This document shows positions 44,301 to 57,103 of a DNA stretch of 64,000 nucleotides, piece after piece. Source of the DNA: Selaginella moellendorffii (Eukaryota > Streptophyta > Lycopodiopsida > Selaginellales > Selaginellaceae); the NCBI RefSeq assembly GCF_000143415.4, contig NW_003314363.1, positions 372,001-436,000 on the forward strand, written 5' to 3'. The position numbers were made by a program, and so were the translations under genes. The notes under the pieces were generated by a model, which saw nothing but the letters and a program-made list of their open reading frames with translations, made no database searches and was not told the DNA's origin. Within the stretch, counting starts at the first letter, position 1, and the number at the start of each line of letters is the position of its first letter.

Positions 44301-47298
44301 GTGCATATACGAAAATGCTTATTAGGATGTTACTAAATCAAATGGCACATACTTGAACATGTTGCTGCTGTTGTTGCGCAGGATGCTTTCTATAAAGCGT
44401 GTCCATATATGGTCCTGCCTTGGATTGTTGCGTATTTCTCTCGAGTGCAAGCCCAGAAGAAACGCTAGAGCCCATTCCACTAGCTGAAGGAAGAATACCG
44501 CCATTTGCGAAGACAGCATCAGCAGGAATGTTGAGATTGTACGGCTTTCCTCCATAGCTTAAGGTTGCTGCCATTAAGGAGTGCCGAGCCACTTGCTGTT
44601 GAAGATCAATAAACCGGGCGATAAAAACGTGAATAGCGCAACGTTTCCACGTATGACGACCGCTTAGATATGGCATTATCTGATTAAAGACAGCACATTT
44701 GAAATCAAAACGCTTCAAAATGGTGGTTCTATCGTACCTGTGGATGCGAAGCATTGTTTTCTTCGGTAGAAGTACCGGTAAGTGCTGCTGCTTGAGCAGC
44801 TGCAGCCGCAACAGCCGAGGGAGGAGGGGCATAGTAACTGCAAATAACTCAGCAAGAGATGAGAATTTAGAGTTTCTGAAAAAACATACCCTGCAGGCCA
44901 ATTCGCCCGAGCAGGCGCGGTGTGGCTAGTACCAGTAGTCGCATTTAGGAATGATGATGCAGCAGACACTACAGCCGCGGAAACTGAGAAGTAAAAAGAT
45001 CACAAACGTAGATTGAAGAGAAGAATTACGAGCCTACCTGATCGATCCGCCTTCTGTGAGTTCTTTGCATCGACCTTGAGGCCTTTCATGGATCTGATAC
45101 CCACCATTCCTTGCTTATTGAGGTCTAAAAATTCCCTCTCATCTTTTACTTGCGGTTCAGCCTCCTTCCTCGTATCGCTTTCATCTAATTTCTGATCCCG
45201 CTGCTCCTCTTTATCTTTTTCCTTCAACCTCTCTCGCTCTTCTAGCCAGTATAGTTCAGCCGTGCCGCCAGCTTGAACGTCCATCTGCATTTTAAACAAG
45301 GTCAGCGAGCAGTTTCGCCTGTTCCCACTTACATTTTCCTTGCGATCCGTATCAGAACTCTCCATATCATTTTGCCTATCATTTTGCAAAGATGTCGATG
45401 GAGGGGCCTTAAGAAAATGCTGTGTTAGAATGTAGGAAACAACACAACAAAGTAATTCTTACCATAAGATCAATTTCAAATTTCGCCGGCCTGTTTTCGC
45501 CAGATGAAAACTTCCTGCAGAATAACATAAGCAGATTAAAAAAACAATAGCGTGAGAAAACACATACCGCTTATTCAGATCCGCATTAGCGTTCGTTACT
45601 GTTTCGGCACTCTTTCGCTCGGCCAAGCTCGTCTTCACCTCAGGTGCGATGTCAGCCTTCTTCAATTCAGTATCACAAGGCTCAGCAGCTTGAGCCGACG
45701 CCGATACCGGGGTCCCTGCAAGACTTGGAGCAGAAGTGCCGGTTAACTTGGAAAAGTTATCGGTTTTCCTCTCGTTCCGAGCTCCTTGCTCATGTTCCCT
45801 GCCCAGTGAAACAACCCCCACGCGCCCTCCAGGTGCCGAGCCTCCTTCATCCGATCGTGGCCTTATGCGAGGCCGTTTTCTTCGAGGTGCTGAAACAGAG
45901 CATGCTGTACTTAAGTCCTCAGATTTTTGCACACGAGAAAATAACGACGTACCTTCAGCAGGGTGTGATGTTACATTATTGAGAGAGGGAGGGGATAAAG
46001 GAGTTCCAGGCTGAGCGGGGGAGGACGCGGCTTTAGCAGGAGAAGCGGAAACTTTATCCAACTTCGCTTCCGCCCGAGAATCCATCTTGTTCTCGCTCTT
46101 TTGGAAATTAGGCACCATTCTAGCCAAATCGAATAGAGCCTCGGCAACTTCGACCTCCTGCTCGGATATTGGAGCAGGCGAGGACTGTAGAAACAAAGAT
46201 GACTGGGAATCAATCCAGAAGCCAAGCCGCTAGAGGAGCCATTTCTTACCTTCGGTGCTTTTGCTGGCCGTGGTTTTGACCCATTTGGTTTCTGCACAAC
46301 ACGTCTGACAGCGTTAGACCCCCTGACAGCCCAGAAAGTAGATCTTCACGGGAGAGTAAAATTTCGACCATACCATTCGACGGCCGGGCTTCCCAGCTCC
46401 GCCACTCGTATACGTAGAAGAAGGAATGTTAGGAGTTGCCGTGGGAGAGGAAGAGTGATGGGATGTGGCATTTGGCAGCTGTGGAGACTCGTGGTGTCGC
46501 TTCACGATTGCTGTGCAGAGCAAAACAAGAGAAGATCATCAGCCACTGCCCAGCAAACGGATCAAAGCTCCTACCAGAGCGAGCTTTACGAGGAACCGCT
46601 GGAAGATCTAATCCAATGCCCTCTTCCTGCCAAAAAAGGATCCGTCGTGAGCAAAGCAAAAGAGCGGCAGAGCGTCCACTTCTCTCCACACCTTGGAGCT
46701 CGGCCTTGGCTTCCCAGGCCACCGAGGAATAGTTGGAGGAGGGGGATCATCGTCCTCTTCGGTCGCTCCATCCGTGTCATCCGAGCTCTCCTCCGCCTCA
46801 TCCACCGCGCTGGGCGCCGGCGCCTCTTGCCGCTTTCGCTTGTTCCGCAGCGTTGCTCCAGAGGAGACGACCGACACTAGGCTGTCCTTCTTGATCCTCT
46901 CGCGCAGCCTGGAATTGTGGACCTCGTCTATCATTTCGTCGTCGTCATGAACTGCGAGAAGATCGATTTCCCAGTTAGATGGAACCCAAATTGTACCGCA
47001 TCGCGCAAGCAAGCCACAGATCTATCGATGGAGGCCATCGAACAGAGAAGCACGCTAAATGCTGCACGATCTCTCTAAACAAATTCAAGGCATCGAGTCA
47101 GTGCCAAAGAGGCAAGAAAGCAAACGAGAGAAGAAGAATGGCAAGAACACACAAAGGATTTGCAGCCAAAATTGCCCATTGCCAGGAATGGCTTTCCTGA
47201 CCTGGAGAGTCTTTGAAGCCAGTCGTGCGAGGCCGCCGAGGGGCAGAAACTGGGCCACTACTGCCTGTTCTTCGCCCTTCTCTTGCTCTGTCCATCAT
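41392..47298 (-). CDS. TIC: TIME FOR COFFEE (TIC)-like protein
   Basis: Sixteen exons: 47298-47202, 46951-46680, 46626-46575, 46510-46374, 46291-46250, 46184-45953, 45889-45568, 45514-45463, 45407-45333, 45284-45038, 44983-44890, 44837-44738, 44595-44353, 44298-44032, 43981-41980, 41933-41392; 1591 residues. TIC landmarks in order: MDRAREGRR start, SSKVWRE...VPRKARSAIVKRHHES, KPNGSKPRPAKAPK, EQEVEVAEALFDLARM, APRRKRPRIRPR and RKFSSGENRPAKFEIDLMAP, then NPFPFPFPTSHF. The last two exons encode long poly-Gln, poly-Ala and poly-Gly tracts. In Arabidopsis TIC is a nuclear protein of the circadian clock and jasmonate/iron signalling with no known enzymatic domain. Exon 2's donor was chosen to keep KVWRE; a GTGTGG donor 12 nt earlier also fits. 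Start may be 47295. Confidence 0.88.
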
Positions 47299-49906
47299 AG
47301 CGCTTGAATCTAAGGAGGACGAAAAAGAAGAAGAAAAAAAACTAGCCCCCGTCAAAACTGAAGAACCGGTGGCCAAGAACACCGCAAGAAGAGATGCATC
47401 GGCGAACTCTCTCCCTTTTCTGGAATTCCTTCACCGCTGCCAGGACGCCCTCTGGACATGGAAGCCATGCCGATTTGCCGTCACAATCTCCCCATGAATT
47501 CGCTTCCAATCTTTTTCCTCCCTGAAAATTTCGAGGCCGACGAATGCTTTCGAGGCCCGGTGGAGGAAATCCGTCAAGAAACTGAATTAGCCCCTGCCAA
47601 TGCTCCTCATCGCGGCAGAGAATCCCCTGGCTGGCCCCGAAAGAAAAGAATTCCACACCATGCGGCGACAAGAAGCAAGAAACTGGAGAGAATATCAACA
47701 AGAAGCTTCCGATGGAGGCGTGCCGCCGCTGCTGCCGCCGGATCCAAGCCTCGCCAATTCGGGGCCTTAGCAGCGAGCACTCTGCCGCTCGCTCCTCCCC
47801 GCTACAAATCTCGAATCGCTCGCTGGCGCTGCTGCTGATGCGCCGAGATTCACAGATCAAACCCTAGCGCGCCGATGCCTGCCAGAGATTGATGCTTCCC
47901 CAGGACGCTCTTGATCAAGAGATTCCTAACCTAGGAGGAGAATGAATGAATGGGGAGAGAAGGCGGAGGGAGAAGAGAAATGAGAGATGAGTGGGCTACA
48001 CAACACAAAACCAAGCGCAGCCCAAGGCAAACAAAGAGCGGAGGAGAGAAAGACCCCCCACACACACACACACACACTGGTCTGCCATGCCAGGTCTGGC
48101 GGTGCTGGACGTGACCCGGTTCGGAACAGCCTCGTGACCAGCTCCGGTAACAAGGTTCGGCTCTACCCACACCTAAAAGGAGAACCTCCCTTGTACGGAT
48201 AAACGCGTACGGTTATGCTGGGTAAATGTCCCTCGGGCCTCCAAAGATCACGCTTTTACCTGATGTTGGAGTAATAAGGCGCAAGGTTTTTGGTGTTACT
48301 CTGTAAATGCCCAAGGAGCAAAGGCCACGTGTACAAATAGGGAATTGATATGCAAGGAAGAAATTTTTTTGACAATGAGTGCTTGCCCAACAAAACAAGA
48401 TTTCTACCTAATTGCAGTAGCTACCAGCTGAAATTTAAAAAACAAATCCATGTAGCAGACAATATTGACAAAATGCCCCATCCATCCATGCCAGGCCCCG
48501 GGGTTAAAGTGAAGGGAAAAAAAAAGAATCCTCGCGAGGAAACGACAGGTGGCCACATCCCATGCGCTCTTTTTATTTTGTAAAAACCGGTCAATAGAAC
48601 TGTTTCAAAATTCCGGTAGATAAAAGTAGCATCCACCGTCCGCCTTCCGCCACGTAAGATCCACATCGGCCGCTAGGTCCGGCGCCGAGCCTCCACCCCT
48701 GGTAGTTAAAAACTAAGCACGGGTTTAGAAGCCACGTGCGAGGGCGCGCGCCTTGGGCCGTCCACTTGGCAGCAATCGAAACCGCTCAATCGGCCAATTC
48801 ATAAAAGTAACTGTATCTTGTTCGACTCAAGAGGTGTGCCGTCAATGTCTTTCGTATTTTTGAAGCTTATAGGGAGAACTCCCCCCATCCGTACTTGCTA
48901 AATTCCTTCATCTCGAGGCGTACGACATTGTGTCATCCGTGATATGGTGGGCCACGAGCCTTGGCGTGAATGAGATCAATGGAAGGCCTGAGGGAACTCA
49001 AGTCAATTTCCACAAGGCAAGCGGATATACCTATAAAAGCTATAGCATATGAATACATGAATTACCATGAGGAAAAGAACAATGCTTGAGATCAAGATCG
49101 ATACGGTGCCAGCTCTTGCACTTTTCCGGTGGAGATAGAGAGAGAGTGAAGGAATCTTAAGAGAATCTGGGGGATGCTTGTGGATGGATGGGTCGTCCAT
49201 GAGATCCGAACTCGGAGTGGGAGAAAGCGTGGCTCACCTGGGACCCACCACATTTTCCTTTTCACTTAAAATCTAACGGTGACTCCCTGCCCAATTTGCT
49301 GCCGTCTGATGCCGCCCCCGTGGACGGCGCAGATGTGTCCATGTCAGCCAGCCACTTCTCAGATCGGCGGTTTTAATATTTCCACGCTACGTCCGTCAAA
49401 AGTGGCCACGAACCCGATTAGTAACCAGATGCAGGGCCTGGCAGCCGTCGGATCCGGGGCTTGGATGGCCCAGATGTCTCGCTCCGCGTGTAGATGAGGT
49501 CACAAGCCCGGGCCTCATTGTCCATGCGTCCGGACCTCGGAAAAGATCTCTGGGTCTCCAGCTAGGTCCGGAACCGGGGCTGCGTATGTAATCGACATCC
49601 CTGCGTGCTACATTGCGTCGAAATCGTTGCGGCTGATTTGGCTGTCTCTACGCCAATTGCACTGGTGAGTATATTTTTTCTCCTTTTGCTGTCTGGCAAG
49701 GTGTTCAAGACCAGGGAGAAAAAGAATCCCGTCATCCTTTAGTGCTTAAAAACCTTTACTCTTTTTTATAACCAAACAATGTGATATGGTCTCTGATTCC
49801 CTTGATCGCTTCAAAAGGTGGTGTTGGAGTCTTAAGGGAAACATAATGTACAAAGATAAGATTAGTGCCTGGTGTATATAAGAGCGTTGAGCTATTTACC
49901 CATCCC
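47299..49906. other. Intergenic region between TIC-like and hnRNP-like genes
   Basis: The first ~600 bp after 47299 should hold the TIC-like 5' leader and promoter. A (CA)n microsatellite lies at about 48058-48078. From 48200 to 49750 no coding block was recognised; the segment just below 49907 is the hnRNP 3' UTR. Some stretches are rich in CACGTG-like and GGCCC-like motifs, but none is assigned. Confidence 0.5.
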
Positions 49907-51662
49907 TCAATACCGGCTATAAGGGTGGTACCGGCCCGTGCTGCTGCTAGCATGGCTCCTGCTGTTACTGTGACCATAACCACCGCTGCTACCACCGTAG
50001 TTACCAGAGGCATAACCACTCCCGTAGCCACCGTAGCCGCTGTATCCCATGCCAGCGTACCCGTCATCATAAGCACCTCCATATCCACCAACGCCGTAGG
50101 ATCCCATGTATCCCCCGCCCATCGATCCCCCGCCGTAGGATCCCACGCCAATACCACCGTAACTTCCACCGTAACTCCCACTGTAGCCACCGTAGTACAA
50201 GCCCGCTCCTCGGCTTCCATAGCCACCGCTGCCGGTCCGGTAGGAGGTGCCGTAGCTGCCGCCCAGGGCGTAGTCGCCGTACCCATAGTGGCCACCACCA
50301 CCGGAGCTTCCGTACCCACCACCACGATTGATTGGGCCATAGCCGCCACCACCACCACTGTCCTGCATTGCCTTCTTTGGCTCTGCTTTCTTAATTTCCA
50401 CCTGCGAGAACAAAGCGTAAAAACAATGATGTTAGACCATAAAACAAAGAATTTTGAGGAACATCGAGCATCGACGAGGCGCAGGAATATCTCCCGTGGG
50501 AGTTTTAAAAGAGAGAGGGGGGATGATATGCCTCCCTGCTGCTGCTGTGCTTGGATCGTTCCATCTAAAAAAACTGGCAAGTGAGAAATTTAATGCCTGG
50601 GTTACCTGTTTGCCTCCAAGCTCGTGCATCCTTCCGTGTGAGAGCACGTCTTCGACAGTTTGCTCGCTGTCGAATACTATGAATCCAAAGCCGCGAGATC
50701 TCCCGGTGTTGTGATCCTGCATGATTTGGTGCTCGATCACATTGCCAAAGCTGGAGAAGTAAGCCTTGAATTCCTCTGGAAAGAGCAGAAGCAGGCAATG
50801 TGAGAACTGAATGTCGCGTCTTGAAGATGGTACCGACCTTCTGTGATGGAGGGTGGAATCCCTCCTACAAAGATCTTCTTTGTCTTTGGACCCTTGACGA
50901 CAAGCATGCTTTCGCGAGGTATAGATCTCTTGCATTCAACCTGGGAAGTAAAAACCACGCAGATTGGAAAAAAGAAGCTCGCGGTATACAAAGAACTTAC
51001 AGTCCTGCCGTCCAAAACATGCTTGTCTCGCAACACTCGATCGCAAACATCCGAATCCGCAAACGTTACGAATCCGAAGCCGCGGGGATTCCCACTACTC
51101 CGGTCCCTCATGATCACTGCATCCGTGATCTCCCCATACTTTTTGAAGTGACTTTCGAGCTTCTCTGCAACCAACGCAGCTCTCAACCATAAATCCGGAA
51201 ACCAACATGTGATAAAAAAGAAGAAAACGTCAACAAACCTGTGGTTGTATCCCATGATAGCCCGCCGATGAAAATCTTCCCGTTTCCTCTATCATAGGAA
51301 ATGGGACGGTTATTAAGTTAGCTATGTCTCAAGACCACTCCTACGCTATATACAAGACACTCGCTAGAGGAAGAACTAAGATCAAACTAGAAGAACCATG
51401 AACCAAAGGAAAATCTAGAGCGAAGGAAGGCTGGACCAACAACTAACCCTGCACTGGACGTTCTCTCTGTGTGTCCGTTGGCTGAATCATCTCCATGGGT
51501 GTCTACCTGAGCATCTTCGTTGAGCAAATCCCTATGGTGATGGTGCCTGGAATCCCTGGAATCCCCGTCCTGAAACGACGCGAGATCGTCGCCCTGATCC
51601 AGTGGCGAATCGGGGCCATCCAGATCGTCGTGAACAGGCTGCTCCGAATCAGAGCCGGCCAT
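49907..51662 (-). CDS. hnRNP-type RNA-binding protein, two RRMs and Gly/Tyr-rich tail
   Basis: Six exons (51662-51448, 51288-51239, 51164-51001, 50940-50838, 50775-50606, 50401-49907) give 398 residues. An acidic N-terminus (about 1-70) is followed by RRM1 at about 75-150 (RNP2 KIFIGG, RNP1 RGFGFVTF) and RRM2 at about 164-240 (RNP2 KIFVGG, RNP1 RGFGFIVF), then VEIKKAEPK. The C-terminal ~150 residues are Gly/Tyr/Ser repeats such as [10 protein letters not shown]. This is the plant hnRNP A/B-like (RBGD / UBA2-related) layout, expected to bind pre-mRNA in the nucleus and able to phase-separate through the tail. ATG 51662 is chosen; an in-frame ATG at 51686 also exists. The PIG-M start is 370 bp away in the divergent direction. 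Confidence 0.92.
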
Positions 51663-52032
51663 GGAGAGAGGAGGAGAGCGAGGCAAGAGACGAGGAACCG
51701 GGAAATTCTTGCCTAAAATGTGCGTGAAATTTCCACTCGCTACGATCTGGATTCCTGTTCCAACTGATCTGACCTCGACGCACTACTCAATCCCCTCGTC
51801 CCTCCTCCTCCTACAAATCCAAGCAAAATGCCGGCCCGGGGAGCGAAGATCCAAGAGGCCCGCGCGCGCTTGGCGGATGCTTGCTCGCGCCCACGCAAAG
51901 AAGGCAAGAAAATGCGTCGCCCTATTCTTCGGATCCCTCACTTCTCGCCAGGCATTTTACCCTTATGACATGCTGGCACTAAAGTATATAAGGTGGCTGT
52001 CCACGTCACGCATTTTAGGGTTCTATAGGGGG
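51663..52032. promoter_or_regulatory. Shared promoter region, hnRNP-like and PIG-M-like genes
   Basis: 370 bp between two divergent start codons. A TATATAA box at 51985-51991 lies 42 bp before the PIG-M ATG and could serve it if the leader is very short. The minus-strand leader contains an upstream in-frame ATG at 51686. Confidence 0.5.
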
Positions 52033-53567
52033 ATGGAGAGCTCTGTGAAGCTGTGGATCGCGAGCGCGCTTCTTCGTCTAGCTTTGATCGCTTACGGCGA
52101 GTGGCAAGATTCCCACCTGGAGGTTCCCTATTCCGATGTGGATTACACTGTCTTCTCCGATGCTGCGGCGTTCATGGCGCAAGGGCGATCGCCATTTCTC
52201 CGCGATACCTATCGCTACTCGCCGCTGCTGGCAATGCTGCTGCTTCCCAATGTGTGGATCCATCGCTGCTGGGGGAAGATCTTGTTCTCGGTCGCAGGTA
52301 GCGTAATCCTCTCCTCTCCTAGCTTGTTCTTGTGCTAATCGATCGACAACAGGCTGAAGCCCTTGGATCGTTGCAGATTTACTGACCGGGAGCTTGATCT
52401 ATCGCTTGCTGCGGTTGCAAGGAATCGCTGAGGGTGTTGCTATCGCCTGTGCTGCGGTCTTTCTTCTCAATCCTTTCACATTCACGATTGGTACGAGAGG
52501 GAACTGCGAGGCGCTGCCATGCGCTGTGGTTCTCTGGACTCTGATCTTGCTTTTGCAAGGTGAGTAGTTTCTTTCTCTTGTAGTTCTTGGTTTTATTCCT
52601 CGCCTTTGTTCTTTGGTTGGAGTTCTTTACGTGTTCTTTGCTTGCTTGGAGGTTTTCTTCTTGTCTTGAAACTCTTTGTTCTTATTCCATTCTTTTTTTT
52701 TTTCCTTTGTTTTTCCAGGCCGCAACCTCCAAGCCGCATTTTGGTATGGATTGGTCGTCCACTTTCGGATCTATCCCATCATCTACGCGCTGCCTTTCGT
52801 CCTCTTCCTCAATGCTAGAGCATCCGAGACAACATCCAAGCAAGCTGCTAGCTCCAAGTCGATGATGATCCTCGCAAAGCTCGTAAGTCGCGACAGTCTC
52901 TCCTTCGGTCTAACTTCTGGGGCCGTGTTCCTGGCGCTCACGCTCGCGTCCTACGCGCTCTACGGCCCCAGCTTCCTCAACGAGGCACTGCTCTACCACC
53001 TCACTCGCACCGATCCAAGGCACAACTTTTCGATCTACTTTTACTCGATCTATCTCCGCCAGAGCTCGAGCATCACGCTGCTGGACCGCCTCGCCTCCTT
53101 CGCCCCGCAGATGCTCGTCCAGACCGTCTTCGCGGCCGCGTATCACGATGATCTCCCGCTGTGTCTCTTCGCCCAGACAGCCGCGTTTGTAGCATTCAAC
53201 AAGGTAAGTTCCTTGTCACCATTTTTTTCTTCGTTGGTTCGTTGGTTTCTTGTTTCTGAGCTTTGGATTTCGTGTGTAGGTTGTCACAGCCCAATACTTT
53301 GTTTGGTTTTTCAGCCTCTTGCCGCTTGTCTTGCCATTCACGGGGCTAAAGTTCTTTTGGGGAGGCTCTTTGTGCATTGGAGTGTGGACATTGTCGCAGC
53401 TCCACTGGTTAGCGTGGGCGTATTTGCTGGAATTTAAAGGGAGGAACGTCTTCTTCCAGCTCTGGATCTCCAGCATCGTGTTCTTCGTCGCAAACGTCTT
53501 TGTTTTGTCCATGCTCTTGTATCATCACCATAACGCCACGAAGGAACAAAAGCTTAAAGCCATTTAA
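52033..53567 (+). CDS. PIGM: GPI mannosyltransferase 1 catalytic subunit (PIG-M)
   Basis: Exons 52033-52297, 52377-52559, 52719-53203 and 53280-53567 give 406 residues, the usual PIG-M length. It adds the first alpha-1,4 mannose to the GPI anchor precursor from dolichol-phosphate mannose on the ER lumenal side. The lumenal DxD motif is D35-V-D37 in [13 protein letters not shown], followed by the family block [16 protein letters not shown]. Further blocks are [58 protein letters not shown] and [17 protein letters not shown]. Many hydrophobic helices are visible. The C-terminal Lys-rich tail (KEQKLKAI) may be an ER-retention-like signal, an inference only. The GIP1-like gene starts 100 bp downstream. 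Confidence 0.95.
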
Positions 53568-53667
53568 TAGGTGGATGATCGCAAGGTTTTCCCTCTCTTT
53601 TTTCTTTTCCCTCTCTCCCTCCATTAGGGCTCCTCGAGTTTTAGGGTTGAGGCTGAGGCGCGAGAGG

Positions 53668-56529
53668 ATGACTGTGGCGAGGGCGAGCAGCGGCGCTTCC
53701 GGGGCCAGCGGAGCAGCGGGAGGTATGGCGGCGCCTTCTACTGCTGCTGCGGCTTCCACAATTCCGTCCAGCGCGCGTAAGATGGTCCAGAGCATCAAGG
53801 AGATCGCCGTCGAGCGCAGCGACGATGAGATCTATGCGATGCTCAAGGAGTGCGGGATGGACCTCAATGAGGCCGTCCAGCGCCTCTTGAATCAAGGTAT
53901 GGGACTCGGTTCGTGGGTGACTTTGTGCCAAAACTTGGTTTTTCCTTTTTTGTTTGTATGTAGACACTTTCCATGAAGTCAAGCGGAAGCGCGATAAGAA
54001 GAGAGAGGTATGTGGTTCCTTTTGCTTGTCTAAGGTGTCAGTGTGCTGACTCTCTTCTCTAAATGTTTTAGAACAAGGATGGCTCGTCCGATATCAAGCC
54101 TGCTAGAGCTCCTAGCTCGTCCGCCAGAGGGGGTCGCTATGGTCGTGGAGGTTCTAGATACGGTACAGGTTTTTCTTTCAGATTTCAGTGTTGTGAGCTC
54201 AACCTTTGTCTGTAGAGCCTAGCGGAGGTGGTCGTGGCCGGGGTGCTCCGAGAGAGAATGGATATTATCCTAAGTCTTCCGGCCCTCAAGAGGCTCCACC
54301 ATCGGCAGTGCCGCCAAAATTGCCGAGTGGTCAAGCAAGGTAGTGCTTTTGCAGGTCTTTTTCAGATAGTTACAGATTTTTTTTTTCTTGTCTGTGCAGC
54401 AACCCAACTCCAGCACCGGCAGCGCACAACGAGCAAGCAGCTTACCATCGCCCATCTCTCAGCGGTGGTGCTCGTCCAACTATCGCGGAGATCTTGAAGT
54501 CGTCGACAATGCAGACCGTTGTCCAACCTCCTAGGCTTCCAATGAGCAGCGATCCTGTTGCACTTGAGCCTGGGATCACCAAGAGAGACGTTGGTGTGGT
54601 TGGAAATCAGCGGTCTTCGAACGAGGTTGACATGGAACCCCCTCTGCCGGGTGACTACGTTTCTGACGAGCAAGCACCACTTCCAGACGGGCATCCTGGA
54701 ATATCGTCGACTTCTTCTGCAGCCGATTCTTCGCCGCCACCTCGTGCCACGTACTCCAGCAGCAGGCACCAGGCACACCAGGCACCTGTTGGTTCTCAAA
54801 AACGTAAGCTCTGATCTTTGCCATGGCTTTCTACTAATCAGTCCGACGTTCCTTTCAGCTGGTGTACTCCAGGAATGGAAAGTAAAGCCGAGTTCTACCG
54901 TGCCTTCTGTTGTCGCCGACACCTATACGTCTGATTTTCAGAGGGCTCCGGCTCCAGCTACGACGTCTAAGTTCGAGGACAAGGAGGACCAGTCCGTGAT
55001 CATACATAACCAGTTTCTCGCTTCTGCAGACCTCAACTTAAATTTTGGGAGCTTAACCTTTGGGTCCGATGAGGATTCTCTAACACACAAGCCGTCTGCA
55101 GTGGAGGACGAGCCTGAGGGCATAGAAGAAGAAGAAGAAGAGCCTGATGATCAACCTTCTCCGAGGTTTGCAATCACTTTCCGTTTAATGGATTTACTAA
55201 TAGAAGTCTGGTGACAGTACTGCTTCAAATCCTGCAGCTCAAAACTACGACCTTCCGCAGACATCTGCGATGGCTGATAGTCTTCCTTCGAACAGCGAAG
55301 TGACTGCAGTCAGCATTGCGGTCCCAGCAGTGTCTCATTCGGAGCTCTCGAAACCCGACTCTTCCGTGCAAAGCTCTCATTATCCATACTTGCCAACGGC
55401 CTATTCTGGATTCGGATTGATGGCTCAACCTGGAACGCAGTACCCGTACGAGTCATCCGATTCTCAACTTTCGGATGGATCTCGTTTTTCAAGCTTGCAT
55501 CAGCATTATTCGGATCCAACTGCAAGCTACTACACTCCTGCGTATAGGCCCAACGTCGAGACTGATATGCGGTACCCGCTTATGACATCTAAGGCGGCTG
55601 CAGCTAAATACAGCACTAGTATGACATCCGTAGCGTCGTTAGCGTCCTCAGAGGTACAGGGTTTACCTTTTTTTTGTCACTCGCTTCTAACGTTCCATTC
55701 ACAGAGTGGGAATTCTGGTAGTTCTCTTGCGCAAACATCTCAGCCAACTAGCGGCCAGTCGGTTCCGAGTTTGCCGCACCAGCCTCTGCCACTTCATGCT
55801 TATTCGGCGCAGCCAAGTTTGCACCTGGGATACAACATGTTTAACTACCCGTATCTCCATCAAAGTGTTCCCTACATGCACGCGCCGTACCAGCACAGCT
55901 TTGCGGGGAATAGTGCGTACCCTCAACCTCCGGCTGGAAGCAACTATCCGCCTACAAACAACTATCCTACTGCCGCTGCCAAGTATCCAATGGCTCAGTA
56001 CAAGCCCGTCACGGCGACAGCGAGTACAATCCACTCTGCTTCGGCAGCCGGGTACGCCGGGTATACATCCTCTCCGGCCGGCTACGCGACCAACCCGATG
56101 GTAACACTCGGCCCAGCCTCTCTAAGTTATGACGAAGCCGCGCTATCGCAGTACAAGGACAGCAATGTTTACATCCAAAGTCAACAGGTGAGTTTGTGGT
56201 TGCTTTCGTCGTAGAGATGGAGAGATGGAGTCAGCATTAATTGGTTTGCTAACGTTGGTCTTGCCTTTCAGGGCGAAGGCTTTTCCCGGGAATCTTTCTA
56301 CAACATTCCGAGTCAAAGCCAATACACTGCGTATGCCCAGCAGCACCACGGACATCCGACGACTGCTTATGGTAGCCTGTACCATCCGACGCAGTCCGTC
56401 CCGGCTCCAAACTCTCACCAGATGCTTCAGCAGCCGCAGACTTTGGCCACGGCCGGATCCCAGGGTGCTGCTGCCGCTGCCGCGGCTTATGGCCAGCAGC
56501 CTCAACGTGGGTGGAACAATAGCTACTGA
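53668..56529 (+). CDS. GBF-interacting protein 1-like (DUF1296) coactivator
   Basis: Nine exons (53668-53896, 53964-54007, 54072-54162, 54216-54339, 54400-54803, 54859-55165, 55218-55653, 55705-56187, 56272-56529) give 791 residues. The N-terminal DUF1296 domain (about 36-100) reads ARKMVQSIKEIAVERSDDEI, EAVQRLLNQDTFHEVKRKRD and KKRE. RG-rich repeats follow (RGGRYGRGG, GGGRGRG). The middle has PTIAEILKSS and a stretch of acidic residues, and the C-terminus is rich in Tyr, Gln, Pro and Ser (YPYLHQSVPYMHAPYQHSF), as in plant GIP1 and GIP1-like proteins. GIP1 stimulates DNA binding of G-box bZIP factors; the role here is inferred from that. ATG 53668 is the first in frame next to the domain. Confidence 0.9.
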
Positions 56530-57103
56530 GCAACAGGGGGGAGGAGGAGCGCGTTTTCTATGTTCTCCATAACAACAGGTACTCTCTTGGTGTCTCCTGT
56601 TGCTGAGGTTTGTATAAGATCACATATAGCGGAAACTGAGTGAAGAGTTGTGGCTCGAAGGGGAAAGTGTATATAACAACAACAGGGCTTTTGCCGGGCT
56701 TTTTTTATTGGGGGCTCTTTGGATCAGATCAGATCAGACTTTGAGTAGCGGGTTTTTTTATACTTCTATAGTCTTTCCGGCTAGACGGATGGACACTGGT
56801 AAAAATGTTATCCTTTGTACCAGAGTTCCGAGAAGAAAAGCAGTTCTTTCTCTATTTTCTCCGCGAGAGACAACGTCGTTCTGTTTATTACCAAGAGCCA
56901 ACCAGTATACACAGTTGAGCAGAGGCTCCGAAATTACAACAACCAAAAAAGAGGGGTACTAAGACTTGGGACGAAGAAACACAGTGCTGGAAGATCTTTG
57001 ATCCATCAACACCGGGAGGCTCGATACTTTTTCTTCTACTAGTACTCGACAACTGGGAGAGAGGTACTTGGTTTTTTTGGATTGGAGAGAGCTGCTGCTG
57101 CTA
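56530..57103. other. Convergent 3' intergenic region
   Basis: About 570 bp between the stops of the GIP1-like (plus) and HD-Zip (minus) genes, holding both 3' UTRs. A TGATCAGATCAGA-like small repeat lies near 56723. No other feature was seen. Confidence 0.6.

Noticed and set aside
49756-50580. Val/Ala/Thr-rich 274-codon minus frame over the hnRNP last exon
   Set aside because: Out-of-frame reading of the Gly/Tyr repeat; the in-frame exon clearly encodes the RGG-like tail.
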